Below, piece by piece: positions 11,594 to 22,771 of a stretch of 64,000 nt of DNA. Below the pieces are notes generated by a model. It saw only the letters and a list, made by a program, of their open reading frames with translations. It ran no database searches and was not told the origin of the DNA. Position numbers and translations under genes: made by a program. Position 1 is the first letter of the stretch, and every line of letters starts with the position of its first letter. Origin of the DNA: Bimastos eiseni (taxonomy: Eukaryota > Annelida > Clitellata > Crassiclitellata > Lumbricidae); the NCBI GenBank assembly GCA_959347315.1, contig OY365807.1, positions 30,857,128-30,921,127 of the forward strand, in the 5' to 3' direction.

Positions 11594-12165
11594 GCTAATG
11601 GTAGCGTATGCGCAGAGCTCTTTACGCGCTAAATGTTGTATGGATTCGGCCGTAGAAGTAACATTTTCGTTTGTTTATGGGTGGTAGTTTCGGCCGCAGA
11701 AGCTTTATCCACTTTATATAATCGTCACAAAAACTAACGTGACACCGTAGGTACGACGAATAAGCAGGCGGATTCCTATATAATTATACTGCTTCTATTC
11801 TTAGATACACTACTCATCTCGATCACCTCAGCTGAAGAAACCTATCATCAGACACCAGCTTTCAAGTACAAGTACAGTCTAAATGTAATTATATCAAAGT
11901 AATCTTACAACCAACAAAATATTTTCTACCAGGCGCTACCGTAGAAACCAGATTGAACACCATTTTGATGACGTCATGTAACCGTAGCGTCATCTAACAG
12001 CTGCAAAAATTATTATATTATTCTGATCGCCAGTGATCGGACAAAAGAAAATCTGATTGTCGCAGAGGTATATCTCGCAAATATAATTATTCGTAAACAA
12101 ATAGACAAATCAGATTTTAGACATATAAATTAAAATTAGTCCACAGCTTAAGAAAACAGTAGATT

Positions 12166-12357
12166 TTATCTGTTAATAAGAAATCCTCGATTGTGATAGC
12201 TATTCTGCCTTAGACAAGGCTGGCTGGCTCCCACGTTGTAGATTTTAACAGCTGAATCAATACGTCTACAAATTTCTTGACACTTCTTGGCATCTTTTGG
12301 TGCATCATCTATAGTGTAGAATCTGGTAATTTGTAATCTATGGCGCCACATAAACAA
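12166..12357 (-). CDS. Possible small protein of 63 residues, unrecognised
   Basis: An uninterrupted frame from ATG to TAA with a protein-like composition: basic start (MFMWRHRLQITRFYTIDD), then a Cys/Lys-rich middle (KKCQEICRRIDS). The start could be a mitochondrial presequence, but that is a guess. It lies about 2.3 kb upstream of the CK2 alpha start on the same strand, so it might be a separate small gene, an upstream exon, or chance. No family recognised. Confidence 0.3.
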   Translation of the reverse strand: MFMWRHRLQITRFYTIDDAPKDAKKCQEICRRIDSAVKIYNVGASQPCLRQNSYHNRGFLINR

Positions 12358-12589
12358 AGCGACATTTTGTTAGTCGTGCTATACATTGAACTGTATTAAT
12401 CAGGTATTAATATACGACGGTGGTCACGGTGCTATATAATAACCGCCTTGGTCCATCCCAAGGACGAATATACCCTAAATATAAATCCTTGAGGCCATCC
12501 CAACGACCAAAGAGGACCAATAATTCGTTTGTGGAGACGTTCATTTCACAGATGAAATTTATTATAATGACTATAGGCTACTAGGCTTG

Positions 12590-12700
12590 TAGGCTTGGGC
12601 AAACTAATCGTTTAATCGAGTTTTACTAATCGATTAATGGAGGATCAAAACAAAACTCGATTAAACGAACAATCGCCATTAATCGATTAATCTTAGCCAA
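12590..12700. repeat. Cluster of ATCGATTAAT palindromic motifs, likely one end of another transposon
   Basis: After TAGGCTTGGGCAAACTAATC the sequence holds several copies of AATCGATTAAT and TCGATTAA. Subterminal palindrome clusters like this are common in hAT-type elements, but no matching opposite end or target duplication was found. Confidence 0.4.
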
Positions 12701-13041
12701 ATTTAAAACTTTTGCAAGTTAAGAATTTAAACCTTGCTTAGTTGGAGAAAGTAATAATTTACAACATATAACCGCATTAGAATGACAAAACACATGGCAT
12801 AGTTAACAAATCACTGCGGATAACACGACAAACTCGACAAATTAAGTTCTTGCCAGCAACCGTACCATTAGGGGCCTACAAGCACTTCTCAATTTTAACG
12901 ACAAGCAGGCTGCAGAACAGCTAGCAGCAACACGAGGGAGAGAGCTTAGACGCGATATTCTCCTGTACGACGGGATGGCCTCGCTCCAACTTATGACAGA
13001 CAGATTGGTTATTGCTGTGTAACGATAGTGTCGTTACGACA
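12700..13041. other. Intergenic stretch, nothing recognised
   Basis: Between the palindrome cluster and the next hAT-like element. No convincing coding frame, RNA or repeat end is seen. Confidence 0.5.
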
Positions 13042-13049
13042 CTGTGTCG

Positions 13050-13884
13050 CAGAGTTGTATGGTCTCGAGACACTGCCTCGGTCTCGAGACATCTCGAGAC
13101 AGTTTTTTAGTGTCTCGGTCTAGGGAGCTTGTTGTCTCGGTCTCGGGGCAGTGTCTCGCATTATTAGAAAGTGAAAATCCTGTTCTGTCACGAACAAGCG
13201 GTCTTGATAAGTCTCGCGTTAACTGTCTTAAAGTATTGCGCTATAAACTCAAACCGGAAGCTATAAAAAAACGGTATTCTGGTTTAAGGCGCGAGCCACG
13301 TACACGATACTGAAATTAGTTCAATTATCTTAAAATGGAAAAATGTCTGAGAGAGAACCTGAAATTGTGAAGTTTGCGTTTACGCAATTAGAACTTATTG
13401 AAAAACAATAGCTATGACGAGCCGTTTGTCGTTGATGTAAAACCACCATAGGCACGTGTAGAAGATCGAAACAACTTCGAGTTTCTCAGGGTGTGGAAGA
13501 ATACGTACGCGCGAATTTATAATTTCTTTTGGCATTTGGCGCTAATTTACTTGTTAAAATCGTCAAGAAGATCTCAGACGTGCCTAAAAAGGCTTTCTTT
13601 ATACTATTCAGAAGATTGTCCGACGAAGATATATCGAAAAAGATAAAACGCAGCAATGGGAAACTGTTCTCGGGAATTGGTAGTATACATTATTAGTTTC
13701 AAATTCAAATAAATTATATTGAACCTTATTCCCGAAAACCGATACATGAGTATTTACAGCCTTTTATTCAAGATCACTTGTCTTTTACGGTCTCGTACTG
13801 TCTTGGACCTAGTGTCTTGGCACCTCACTGTTTCGGTTTCGTCTTGGTCTTGAAGTTCCAAGTCTTGCATAGCCTACAGCTCTG
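13050..13884. mobile_element. hAT-like non-autonomous element, TCTCG family, copy B
   Basis: 835 bp. It starts CAGAGTTGTATGG and its right end read in reverse starts CAGAGCTGTAGG. Flanking 8-mers CTGTGTCG (13042-13049) and CTGTGCCG (13885-13892) match at 7 of 8. The interior is alignable by eye with copies A and C over most of its length, including the block around MSEREPEIVKF at 13343. Confidence 0.88.
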
Positions 13885-13899
13885 CTGTGCCGTAACAAA

Positions 13900-14020
13900 A
13901 ATGATTAGTGTCGCCCTTGTCCTTTTTCCAGGCTTGGAACTGGCCCTACCCCAATTGCAAATATACATTCCTTGCCCTACCCTAGTACGACTCTAACATC
14001 TTTGGTTAGAGTAGTGCAAG
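13900..14020 (+). repeat. Dispersed repeat with CCAGGCTTGGRACTGGC core
   Basis: Core GTGTCGCCCTTGTCC, then CCAGGCTTGGAACTGGCC. Related sequences occur reversed at about 15390-15445 and forward at about 41255-41310, so this is a dispersed, probably SINE-type, family. Confidence 0.5.
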
Positions 14021-14814
14021 GAATCAAACTTATCAAAACAGTTTCTAATACAAGGACTCTAGTTTAGACTACATAAAATAACTTACTTGCAAACCGATAT
14101 AAAATAGTGGAAACTGAAGACACAAGTCTTAAAGTTGACGACTTATGTAAGGAAATGCCAAGGTATATGATGAGTCAGACTTTACCTCTTGGTTCCTCGA
14201 ACTGCTACTAACCTTGTTTGACATCAGTGCTGCAGTTAGACACTGTCTGTCATGATATTTTGCTTTAGTAGCTAAAGATTTAATTTTGCGTGTCTGGTAA
14301 TTTTTCCATGTGGTTGGTTTTTTCGTTAGGGAGCCCTCAATTTGTATGGTCCATGGGTCCTCCAAGTCCACATGGGTCCCTACCTCATATGGCTCTCCTC
14401 AGGGCATGGTGCTGGGTCCTATTTTGTACGTCATCTACACTTCTGAGGTTACTTCTGTCCTTAATGCCACTGTGTCAACTTTATGCTGATGATGTAAACC
14501 TGCTTACACTGCATGGCTTCCAGAGGTGTAACAAGCAGAGGGCACCGGCCCCCTGTTTTAAAACTGGGGCAATGCCCCTCTTGTCCCCCAAATCTGTTGT
14601 ATTTTTTTATGTTTCTCCAGTCCCTTTTGATATTTAATATTTAAAGATTAAAGTATTGTGGGTGAAACAATCTTAAACAAATATCTCAGCATTTGTTATT
14701 ACTTGTTTTTTACTTATTTTGGGTAGAAACAAACTGTCATTAACAAAAGAGAATAAAGCATGCTTGGTTATTCATTGATCAATAATGAATGAATATAGTA
14801 AGATATTCATCATC

Positions 14815-15072
14815 ACCTGAAGATGAATTGTGGTATTGTGGTTGGTCTACAGTTATGAAGCCAAGGTTCAAATCCCTTCCGGGGCATACATTTATTTGGA
14901 AATGTCTGTTGGGCCCATGCACCTTCTAGCCAACTCCGATATAATGAGAAGTTCCTGAGGGAAAACACCTTCAATTGGAAATTGGCATTCGTACATTAGC
15001 TTATGCTATTGATTACAATGTGTCAACCAAGTGATCTCACAATAAACAAATGTTACACTGTAATGTAATGTA
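14815..15072 (+). repeat. tRNA-like SINE candidate
   Basis: Contains a good polymerase III B box (GGTTCAAATCC, about 14866) and a loose A-box-like TGGTCTACAGTT before it. After about 190 more bases it ends in short TGTAA repeats. The family was not identified. Confidence 0.45.
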
Positions 15073-15084
15073 AATCCTCGAAAA

Positions 15085-15450
15085 TTTCTCAGCGCTCACA
15101 AAAGCCACGTCAGGGAGACCAGCTTATTTACCGGCGCTATGCCAAATCAAGTCCGCAATAGCCAATCCTCTCGTTTCCTTTCGGTGCCGGGTCGAAATCC
15201 AGGGAGTCAAGCCGAGGAGACAGCATGGTGCTACGGTGGTAGTCGATGATGAGGGTGGGTACACTGACCTAACCCTTCAAGTGGGAATGTCCGATGGTGA
15301 CCGATAGTGGGGGGGAATGGTATACTGCCTTAGAACCTATAGGATTTAATTATGACATCTTCCTATCACCAACTTCTCCACTGCTTAAACTCTAGCTGTG
15401 CTAGTCCCAAGCTTGGACGAAGGAAGAGGGCGACGCTAACAATCTGTTAT
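15085..15450. repeat. Dispersed repeat shared with 59955-60010 and the GGCTTGGGACTGGC family
   Basis: The start (CACAAAAGCCACGTCAGGGA, then CAGCTTATTTACCGGCGCT) closely resembles CACAAAAGCCAAGTCGCGGG and CAGCTTATTCACAGGTGCT at about 59970. The end contains a reversed TCCAAGCTTGGGACTAGCAC core. Non-coding. Confidence 0.5.
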
Positions 15451-16267
15451 CACACAGTGTTGTTAAACTGAAACAACTACTGCTTGTTATCACCAGCCAA
15501 ATGTAATTGACCATCTTATAGCCACATTATAGTTGTTTGTAGTCGTTGATTAAACATGAATTCCTAATCAAAGCTCTGGCATATTAAACATGTTATTGTG
15601 CATATAAAATATTAGCTCTAAACAACTTATATGCTGACATGAATCTTGCAGCAAGTTTAAGTCATAGTTAATTTGGCATCTATCCCTTACCTGTTGATCT
15701 GGCTTAAAATCCTTAGGATGGTGGACGAGATAAATTCACATAAATTTTTTACTGTATATTGTAAAAAATATTACTATATATAATGTGTACATTGTGTACT
15801 TTAAGAGCATATTACATTTTTTATTTCTAGAGAGTGATAAGATGACTTTTGTTGAGATAATTTGTGCCCCCAATTTTTGTACATTTCTGGGGAGTAAAAA
15901 AAATTTGGGGCTCTGCACAGTATTTCACAAATTGTGCCACCCACTTTTCAAAACATTGTTATGTTTCTGATGTCTTCTAATGCTTCTGCTGGTGTTCAAG
16001 CAATGAGTCAGATTCTGGGTTCTCTACCCAATTTATCTGGCTGGGCACTCGACAACTGCTTATGAAGCTTAACTTAGCCGCCATTACTGCTGACTTCCCT
16101 CTCTTTATCTTTACCTCTGTTGTCCGGGATCTTGTTGTCAGGCTGGACCAAGTGCTTACCATTGTTCCTCAAATTCACTGTCTGTGCCTTGATTCATACT
16201 TCCAATTGCACTGTTCACTCATTAACCAGACCTAATCCTTACACTTGTCCACCTCTTCATCACAGCC

Positions 16268-16640
16268 CAGAGGCATAGCTAGAGGTGCCAGAGGGGGACA
16301 TGTGTCCCTGGGTGCCAAGTTAGAAGGGGTGCCAAAATGAGGATTTATACTATTATTTAAAAAAAATCTATGCTAACTAATTTGTCCCAACTAAGATTTA
16401 ATTTTGGTGCTTCCAAAATATCGTCATTACAAACAGGTTGTCAAGCCCCTAAATAATAACTGTTGATTAAGTGGAACTTATTTAATTGAGTAAGGAGTTT
16501 TAGTCAAATTATGCACTTAGACTCCCTTGCCTTGTCACAAATCGCCCCCCAAGGTGTGTGATGTCATTTTTCGACGAACCCAATGGGGCACCAATTCTGT
16601 GGTTTGTCCCCGGGCACAAAATACCCTAGCTACTCCTCTG
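16268..16640. mobile_element. hAT-like 373-bp element inserted in the CR1 carcass
   Basis: Left end CAGAGGCATAGCTAGAGGTG; right end read in reverse CAGAGGAGTAGCTAGGGTAT. Flanking 8-mers TCACAGCC (16260-16267) and TCACAACC (16641-16648) match at 7 of 8. The CR1 coding similarity resumes directly after it. Confidence 0.83.
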
Positions 16641-17660
16641 TCACAACCCGACTAGATTACTCCTGTACAGTTGCGGTTGCAGTGCTTGGATTGGGTCCTG
16701 CAGCACGCATTCTGCCACATGTATTGTTGGGCGCATTCTGAAATTTCGCCATGTCTCCGGATATATGCTGGATGTTCTCCACTAGCTTCCCCTTCAGCAA
16801 ATCTCATATCATATCATCACGTGGGTTTGGCAGTCCTTGCTGGATCTGGCCCCTGCTCTTCTTCATGACCTCTGCTACTCTGGTTTGCGCTGGGTTGCTG
16901 CTCACTCATCTCTGCTCTACTGAGCAAGGGCTACTTATCATCCCATTTGCCACACAACTACTAAACAAAATAGTGCCTTCTCAGTGGTCGGTCCATTACT
17001 GCCCAGATAAAGATGTTAAAGGTACATGTAGCATGCTTGACTACTTGCTTTTACAGAAACTTTTAGGCATAATAAAATGTTTTCAATTTTGAATCCTGAA
17101 ACAAGTTAATTCAAGGTTGTGGCATGGTTAGTGGTTATACCTTTAGTCTTTAAATGATGAGGGTGCATTATAGTGTACTAGTGGTCGACATAAGGAGTGG
17201 TGAGGATGCACTTTAAGTGTAGTATGTGTGATGCTAATGCTGTTAAAGCGATGTCTGCTGACCTGTGATATTATATTTTTGACAGTATGTGTCATTCTGA
17301 GTAGATGTCTTGAAGGGGCACTATATAAATCCTCCAAATAAATAAATTATAGGCTAATAATATAATTAAGCACATAAATAAGTGGAAGATAATTTTAGAA
17401 AGTGACCAAAGCCATGTAATTCAGCCAATCAAAATGGTCACTTTAATCTACCAGTGCTTGGGTCTGACCCAAGGTCGAATAGATTCACGAATAAACGCAC
17501 CGTTTTAGATTCTAATGATGACAATCTCAATGAATTTTGTAATAAAAAATATATAATTGTCTTTTAAGAGACGAAATTAATTCCAACTTGGACACACAAA
17601 TTCACAGATGGCATTCTTCACATGTTCGCCAAACAAAAGTTATCAAGATATGATGTGTAT

Positions 17661-17830
17661 AAAATTGCTGACTTTTCATTGAGAAAGCTATTTAGAGATG
17701 CTCTCAGCGTGATAGCCCTGAGGAAATATTTTTTTAGCAGCGGACAGATGAAAAAAGGCCCGCCCGTGTAAAATTTTAGAGTATGAGAGAAGGAGGGTAA
17801 TTCCAAAAGAGAATGTAGCAATAATTTTAA
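17661..17830 (-). pseudogene. LINE C-terminal fragment X, minus-strand copy
   Basis: Read on the minus strand it gives a CR1-style SLWNYPPSLIL block, then LKKYFLRA and RASLNSFLN. The same block occurs in the opposite orientation at 29659-29830 with only scattered differences. Stops and frameshifts are present. Confidence 0.6.
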
Positions 17831-17884
17831 TCACGTCCATGCAATGACTGACTAATTTTGCCTTTGTTTTGATTGTTTTATTTA

Positions 17885-18102
17885 GCACCTACAAAGGTCC
17901 TGGTGTTTATATGGAAAAACTGAAGCTCCTCAATTCTTTGCAAGAGGGTGGACTAGCAGAGTGGTATAAAATCTTGTCGACAAAGAAGCAATTTTGGCAA
18001 AGTCCAGGAAGTGTCAGGCTGAGGAATCTCAAGAACCTGGGCATAAAGCCTTGCATCTGTCGAGTCTTGGTGAGGGCATTGTTGAAGAAGTTCATCGACT
18101 AG
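17885..18102 (+). pseudogene. Orphan exon-like open frame (72 codons to a stop), unrecognised
   Basis: A pyrimidine-rich TTGATTGTTTTATTTAG acceptor-like stretch precedes an open frame starting TYKGPGVYMEKLKLLNSLQE and ending RALLKKFID then TAG. It looks like a terminal coding exon, but no partner exons or family were found. It may be captured gene material inside the repeat block. Confidence 0.3.
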
Positions 18103-18109
18103 TGTTGTC

Positions 18110-18955
18110 AGTGTTACATTAATAAATACAACTAAATAGCATTTAGCAATTTTCTGTACCAGCTGGCAGTTCTGGTTCTGAATTCCAAACTTTGCTTCTT
18201 TAATATCTCTGGTTCCACATTTGCTTTCCTCTTGCAGCTTTTCATCAGCTCATCGCCCCTTCGACTGGTATGTTATTTTTATTCTGCCAGTCAACTTTGG
18301 CCCAAACTAGACCTTTTGCAGTATTGAGTTCCTTTCTCATCTCTTCATCTTTTCGAAGTCTCTTCCTGTATCGTTTTCCCTCCTAGAAATCTTTTTCTAC
18401 TCTTGTGCTCTTGCTACAGAATGACGACTGCTTTGAGTAGCACTGTGTAAATTAGTTAACACAATAGTGTGTTTCATTCACTTAAGGATAAATAATTTGT
18501 TTATGTATGGGACTGAAGATGATTTTGCGTTGATCATTGAAATGTTTTGTTGCATTCATCCAAGGCCATGTGTGCATTCTTGCCTAGAGAGGCAAATTAA
18601 TAATTTTAATCACTGAACATTGCAGTTTGCAATAAATAGACAAATGACCTCTATGTGGGTACATTTATTATGTTGTCAAACAATCATTTATGCCAAATTT
18701 TGATAACATTTCAATTTAGGAAAGAAATCAAAATATTTTTCTACTGGTCAGTAAATTTATTAATATTAAACTGATCATAATATCATGTTAATTTATGACA
18801 TTCATTCTCTTCAGTGATATTCAGTAATACATGGTGGCAAAGGCTGCAACGTTATTAAATTAACTCAATGGCAAACAACAACCAACTCTCAATCAAGTCT
18901 TTGAAATAGAAACTTTGCACCACTTAACACTTAACCATGCACACACAGTAAGAAA
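18110..18955. other. Intergenic stretch, nothing recognised
   Basis: AT-rich sequence between the two orphan frames. No repeat end, RNA or coding frame could be supported. Confidence 0.5.
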
Positions 18956-18961
18956 GTAGCT

Positions 18962-19108
18962 TTGTGAATTGGACAGGTCTTCAACCTAAAAATGGCCAGC
19001 TATTTGATATTACAAGAGACCAAAAGTCCAACCAGGTGATGAACACAATCGTTAAACACAAAGACGTGGAAGCCGGCGATTTTGACAAGTATGCCATATT
19101 GAAGGTTT
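18962..19108 (+). pseudogene. Orphan exon-like open frame (about 49 codons), unrecognised
   Basis: From an AAAGTAG acceptor-like site the frame reads FVNWTGLQPKNGQLFDITRD and on to FDKYAILK, followed by GTTTGA as a possible donor. The composition is protein-like. It cannot be joined to the frame at 17885-18102, which ends in a stop upstream of it. Function unknown. Confidence 0.28.
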
Positions 19109-19403
19109 GAACGTTTGTTTTGAATTTCACTACAAGTGGATAAATGCTTCAGTTTTAGATTGCTTTTGTGAATTGACAGTCCAATTGATTTTACATATGA
19201 TATAAGTTTTTAAACAATACTGCTGTTGCTCAAGACCTTATGTAATCAATCAAAGGACTTTATATAGTCTATGTCCCTTTATCACAAACCACTGCTGAGG
19301 CCACAACCCTAATCCATGACAATTTTTCTAGGACAGACAGCATAATGAGAAAGAATGCTATTTAAAAATGTCTTGTAAACTAAAGTGTGGCATAGCCCAA
19401 TAA

Positions 19404-20099
19404 TTATCTCTGTTTAATTGCAAACTGACAAAACCGCAGTAAGATTGCAAACATAGTATGAACGAATGATGATAAACTATTACAGTAGTCAAATTTAACT
19501 GTCAACAACCATGCAAGGCACCCATTAACCCATAAAGATAATTTGACCAATGCCGTACCTAATGAAATAGTACTAGTCAACATGCTAAGGAGCACTCCTG
19601 TCCTCGGCATGGCTGAAAAGGACAGTTTTGATTTGAGTATAAAAATAGTAGCGAACAGATGATATCTTGTGAGACTGATGACCAAACAAACATCGTGACC
19701 GTCTTTCATGTTTTGCTGATTTGATCGTTGAGAGGCATTGATGAACAACTCGCTGCTTACACATTCTTCTATGCTACAATGTCATGCAATATCTAATGTA
19801 CTAAAGACAAAGACCTCAACATGAGATTAACAATAGAGATTTACTCAGCAACATGTTTCACACAAGAATTTTATTATGCTGTGAAACTGCAAGTTGGATG
19901 GCAAAATGATCTGATTTATGAAAACAGGCAAGTTATGAAATCACAAATATCTGCCAATTATGACAACTGGAATATGACAATTACAGTGCCTTCATGAAAG
20001 CTGTTTCACTGATTTGATCGTTGAGAGAGGCTTTGATAAATGACTCACGAATAAGGATTGCTTCTTCAGGGCAGGTAAGTTGATATAGACCAAGAAGTT
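19404..20099 (-). pseudogene. LINE 3'-end fragments (block Y and an RT remnant), minus strand
   Basis: On the minus strand 19404-19748 contains a VKFDYCNSLSSF remnant of the CR1-type SRLDYCNSL motif. Its lower end (19414-19490) is repeated at about 59285-59360. Block Y (19763-20099) is repeated in opposite orientation at 30132-30455. A GATTTGATCGTTGAGAG motif recurs at about 19719 and 20014, so part of the block is tandemly duplicated. Confidence 0.55.
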
Positions 20100-20927
20100 T
20101 TCACGATTTAATAGTGAATAAGGTGAGTAGGACGCACCTGAACAAAATACAGAGTCATTTATTAAAACACAATAAAATGACTGTGCACTGTGTATACAAA
20201 CCCTTAATTTACAAGGCATGTTATATTAAATTATTATTGTCATCTGAGTAATAACTAATTATATATTAAATTTAAAAATGGGATATTAAGAGATGCTGGA
20301 AAGCTAAATCAATTTCCAGTTGCTAAAGCATGAAAAGTTAAGTGGCTACTCCAATCAATGTTTATTTGTAAGTAATGTTTGACTACTTCATTATATAAAA
20401 GTTCAAGTGACCATTGTTAACAGTTCAATATATACATATTTGACGTTTGATAAAAGCTTCAGACAATCTTGAATTGTCAACAGACAGTAATGCTATGGTT
20501 AATTGTACTTACTTGCTCGGAAGTTGCTCCCTTCTATACATCACGCATTCTGCATGTATACATCACACATTCTGCATGTTCCAAGTGCTTTGTTGAAGGG
20601 ACCCCAGTCACAGAGTTGTAGTCAGGAGGCCCATGGCATAATGGATCAGTTTCACCACCTTAAGACTCCTTCCCAGTATGACCTCAAGAAATATCTTCCA
20701 TAACAACAAAACAATTAAAGGATAATGCACTTACTACCTCTAGTATCATTATGAATCTCTTGCTATAATATATATTGAATCATATATTTTGATTTATGTA
20801 GTGCCTCTAGAAGAAGTATTCACAGGCACTCTCAGCACAGAAACTATGGCGGTAAAAGAAACGCCTTTGAAGAGTGGGAACAGACAAGTGCATGATCTAA
20901 GGTGGTAAAGACGGAGGGAGAGATCGA

Positions 20928-22730
20928 TTGTGCAATGGCAACAGGGGTAGCATGCAGACACAGAAGCAGACGGAGAAGCTGATGCAGACGGAGAAGCAGA
21001 CGCAGAAGCAGCTGCAGACACAGACGGAGAAGCAGATGCAGACGCAGCTGCAGACACAGACAGAGAAGGCGATGCAGACGCAGGGCGAGCAGGCGCAGAA
21101 GCAGACGGAGACGCAGATGCAGACGCAGCCGCAGGGTGAGCAGACGCGGCCGTTGACGCAGATGCAGACGCAGCCGGAGACACAGCTGCAGACGCAGACA
21201 CAGGGGGAACAGACACAGCCCCAGACACAGATGCAGGGTGAGCAGACGCAGAGACAGACGCAGGGCGAAAGGTGCAAGCAGGCGGATAGGGGTAGTCAAA
21301 TGGCGGCCGGCAGCAGCGTGTTGTTGCTGAGGAAAGATGACTTCATGCATGACTCATGCACACCAGTACAAATGGACGGGCGCGAAAACAAGAAGAGAAA
21401 GCTGTACGCCTCAGCCGAAAAGGCGCAACAACAGCGGACGGAGAAGGAGGATGACTCAGAGGAGGACGGTTTTACAGTAGTAAGAACAAGAACAAGACCA
21501 ACAACACACAGTAAGTACACCGATTTGAACCCGGAGACGGTGACCCCGGCTAGGCCACCCGTCTCAAAAACTTATAATATGTTCACACCACGTGCTCCAC
21601 TGACAACGGAGCGAAAAACAGAATTAGAAGGCCTATTCCGTAGACAAATCTACGTATGATCTGAAGGCGATGCCCTTCTTAAAATGACGAAAACAAAACC
21701 AATATATACAAAAAAAGAAATCACATTAGCTGCCGGATGCCCTGTCAAAGGAATCCAGATGATAGGCAGCTGCCTACACTTAACTTTCTCTAACGAGGAG
21801 CAAAAGCAAAAGGCCAAAAAAATGACTGTCATTGCGGGGCTGCGGGTCGAGGTGAGCGAACCACGTGCTCTGTCTTGCCCGCAGAGGACGCAACAAACGG
21901 CTGAAATAGAATACGAAGAGAAGGGGGTTATCTTCGGCCTCCAAGAGGACGAGGATAACCTCAAAGAAATTTCAAGGGAAATAGGCGCAAACTATGTTAA
22001 AAAAACGGGGGGGGCCTCAAAGCCAATGTACCGCAGTGGTCGTGGGCTACCCAAAAGGGACCACGCTGCCCGAGTATGTCACCATATGTGGGCAGCGCTT
22101 CAAACTAAACAAATATATCCCACGCCCATGGCGCTGCGGACACTGCCAAGATTTTGGCCATGGTGAACGACACTGTTGGAAAACCCTGAAGTGCAGACGG
22201 TGTGGCCAGCCGCACAGTTTTGCAGACTGCCCAAATCGCACAGCGCTGCCTTCAGGGACTGCCCTAATTATGTGGTTACGGCCAAAGCACTCCAGATCCG
22301 AGCAGCAGGAGGCGGTTCATACGCCTCAGCCCTTAAAAAAGGTACCCAGGCACTAAACCTGGATGAGGAGGTTAAAAAACCGACGGCATCGATACCGGCG
22401 CCCCCACCCCTGGCCCCGATGCCTCCACCGCCGTCAACGGGGGAGACTGAGCGCCCAGGCAGTCTGACAGCGGAGTTCCTAAATAACACCAAAGGGACTC
22501 CCTGGATGGCCCTCAGAAACCCCTCTGAAAACCAACCCCAGACGGAGGCCGAGAAAGCTCTAGATAACCGGATGGGGCAATTCATGGTTGCCCTACTGAC
22601 TATCATTGAGAAAAATGAGGGCAAAGGCGACCTAACAACTAAAATCGCAACGGCCGGATCCGCCCTCCTTTTCAACAGGAGGGTCGTTTTCGGACGTGAC
22701 ACAACCCGCACCCGGGTAAATAGCTTTTAG
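20928..22730 (+). pseudogene. LINE ORF1, gag-like RNA-binding protein, disrupted
   Basis: Residues 1-115 or so are a Gln/Thr-rich tract coded by a CAGACR-type repeat. Next comes a charged region (KRKLYASAEKAQQQRTEKED), then an RRM-like core. The zinc knuckles follow: CGHCQDFGHGERHC, CRRCGQPHSFADC and a broken third one near FRDCPNY. A Pro-rich tail (APPPLAPMPPPPS) ends the protein. Breaks: an in-frame TGA at 21657-21659, one frameshift around the A/G runs at about 22000-22014, and a second at about 22235-22260 returning to the first frame. In the family ORF1 coats the element RNA. Confidence 0.8.
20945..21280 (+). repeat. CAGACR/GCAGAC-type simple repeat inside ORF1
   Basis: About 335 bp dominated by CAGAC and GCAG hexamer variants. 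In the sense frame it encodes QTQTEKQMQTQ-like units. Its periodicity also keeps several other frames open on both strands, so long reading frames there are artefacts of the repeat. Confidence 0.9.
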
Positions 22731-22771
22731 AATCCACATGTTTGCAAACTTATAAATGCACTCCGTCAATC

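Larger units (their letters stand above)
14521..15969. mobile_element. hAT-like element inserted in the CR1 carcass
   Basis: Left end CAGAGGTGTAACAAGCAGAG; right end read in reverse CAGAAACATAACAATG (imperfect inverted repeat). Flanking 8-mers ATGGCTTC (14513-14520) and ATGTCTTC (15970-15977) match at 7 of 8. Removing the 1449-bp element rejoins the CR1 reading after YADD. It has itself collected SINE-like insertions (14815-15450). Confidence 0.75.
14130..17340 (+). mobile_element. Decayed CR1-like LINE carcass, interrupted by two hAT-like elements
   Basis: Broken reverse-transcriptase motifs in order on the plus strand. An LTLFDISAA palm motif (about 14195) is followed by GSPQGMVLGPILYVIYTSEV (about 14390) and QLYADDVNLL (about 14480) after a frameshift. 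After the first inserted element comes VVRDLVVRLDQVLT (about 16120), then, after the second, RLDYS, MLDVLHWLPFQQRISYHIIT and EQGLLIIP (about 16650-16960). The CR1-type 3' tail ends near 17340 with AAATAAATAAA. Stops and frameshifts throughout; dead. Confidence 0.8.

Noticed and set aside
20794..21350. Long antisense reading frames rich in Ala/Ser, Leu/Arg or Cys/Val opposite LINE ORF1
   Set aside because: They exist only because the CAGACR repeat has no stops in several frames; the composition simply mirrors the repeat.
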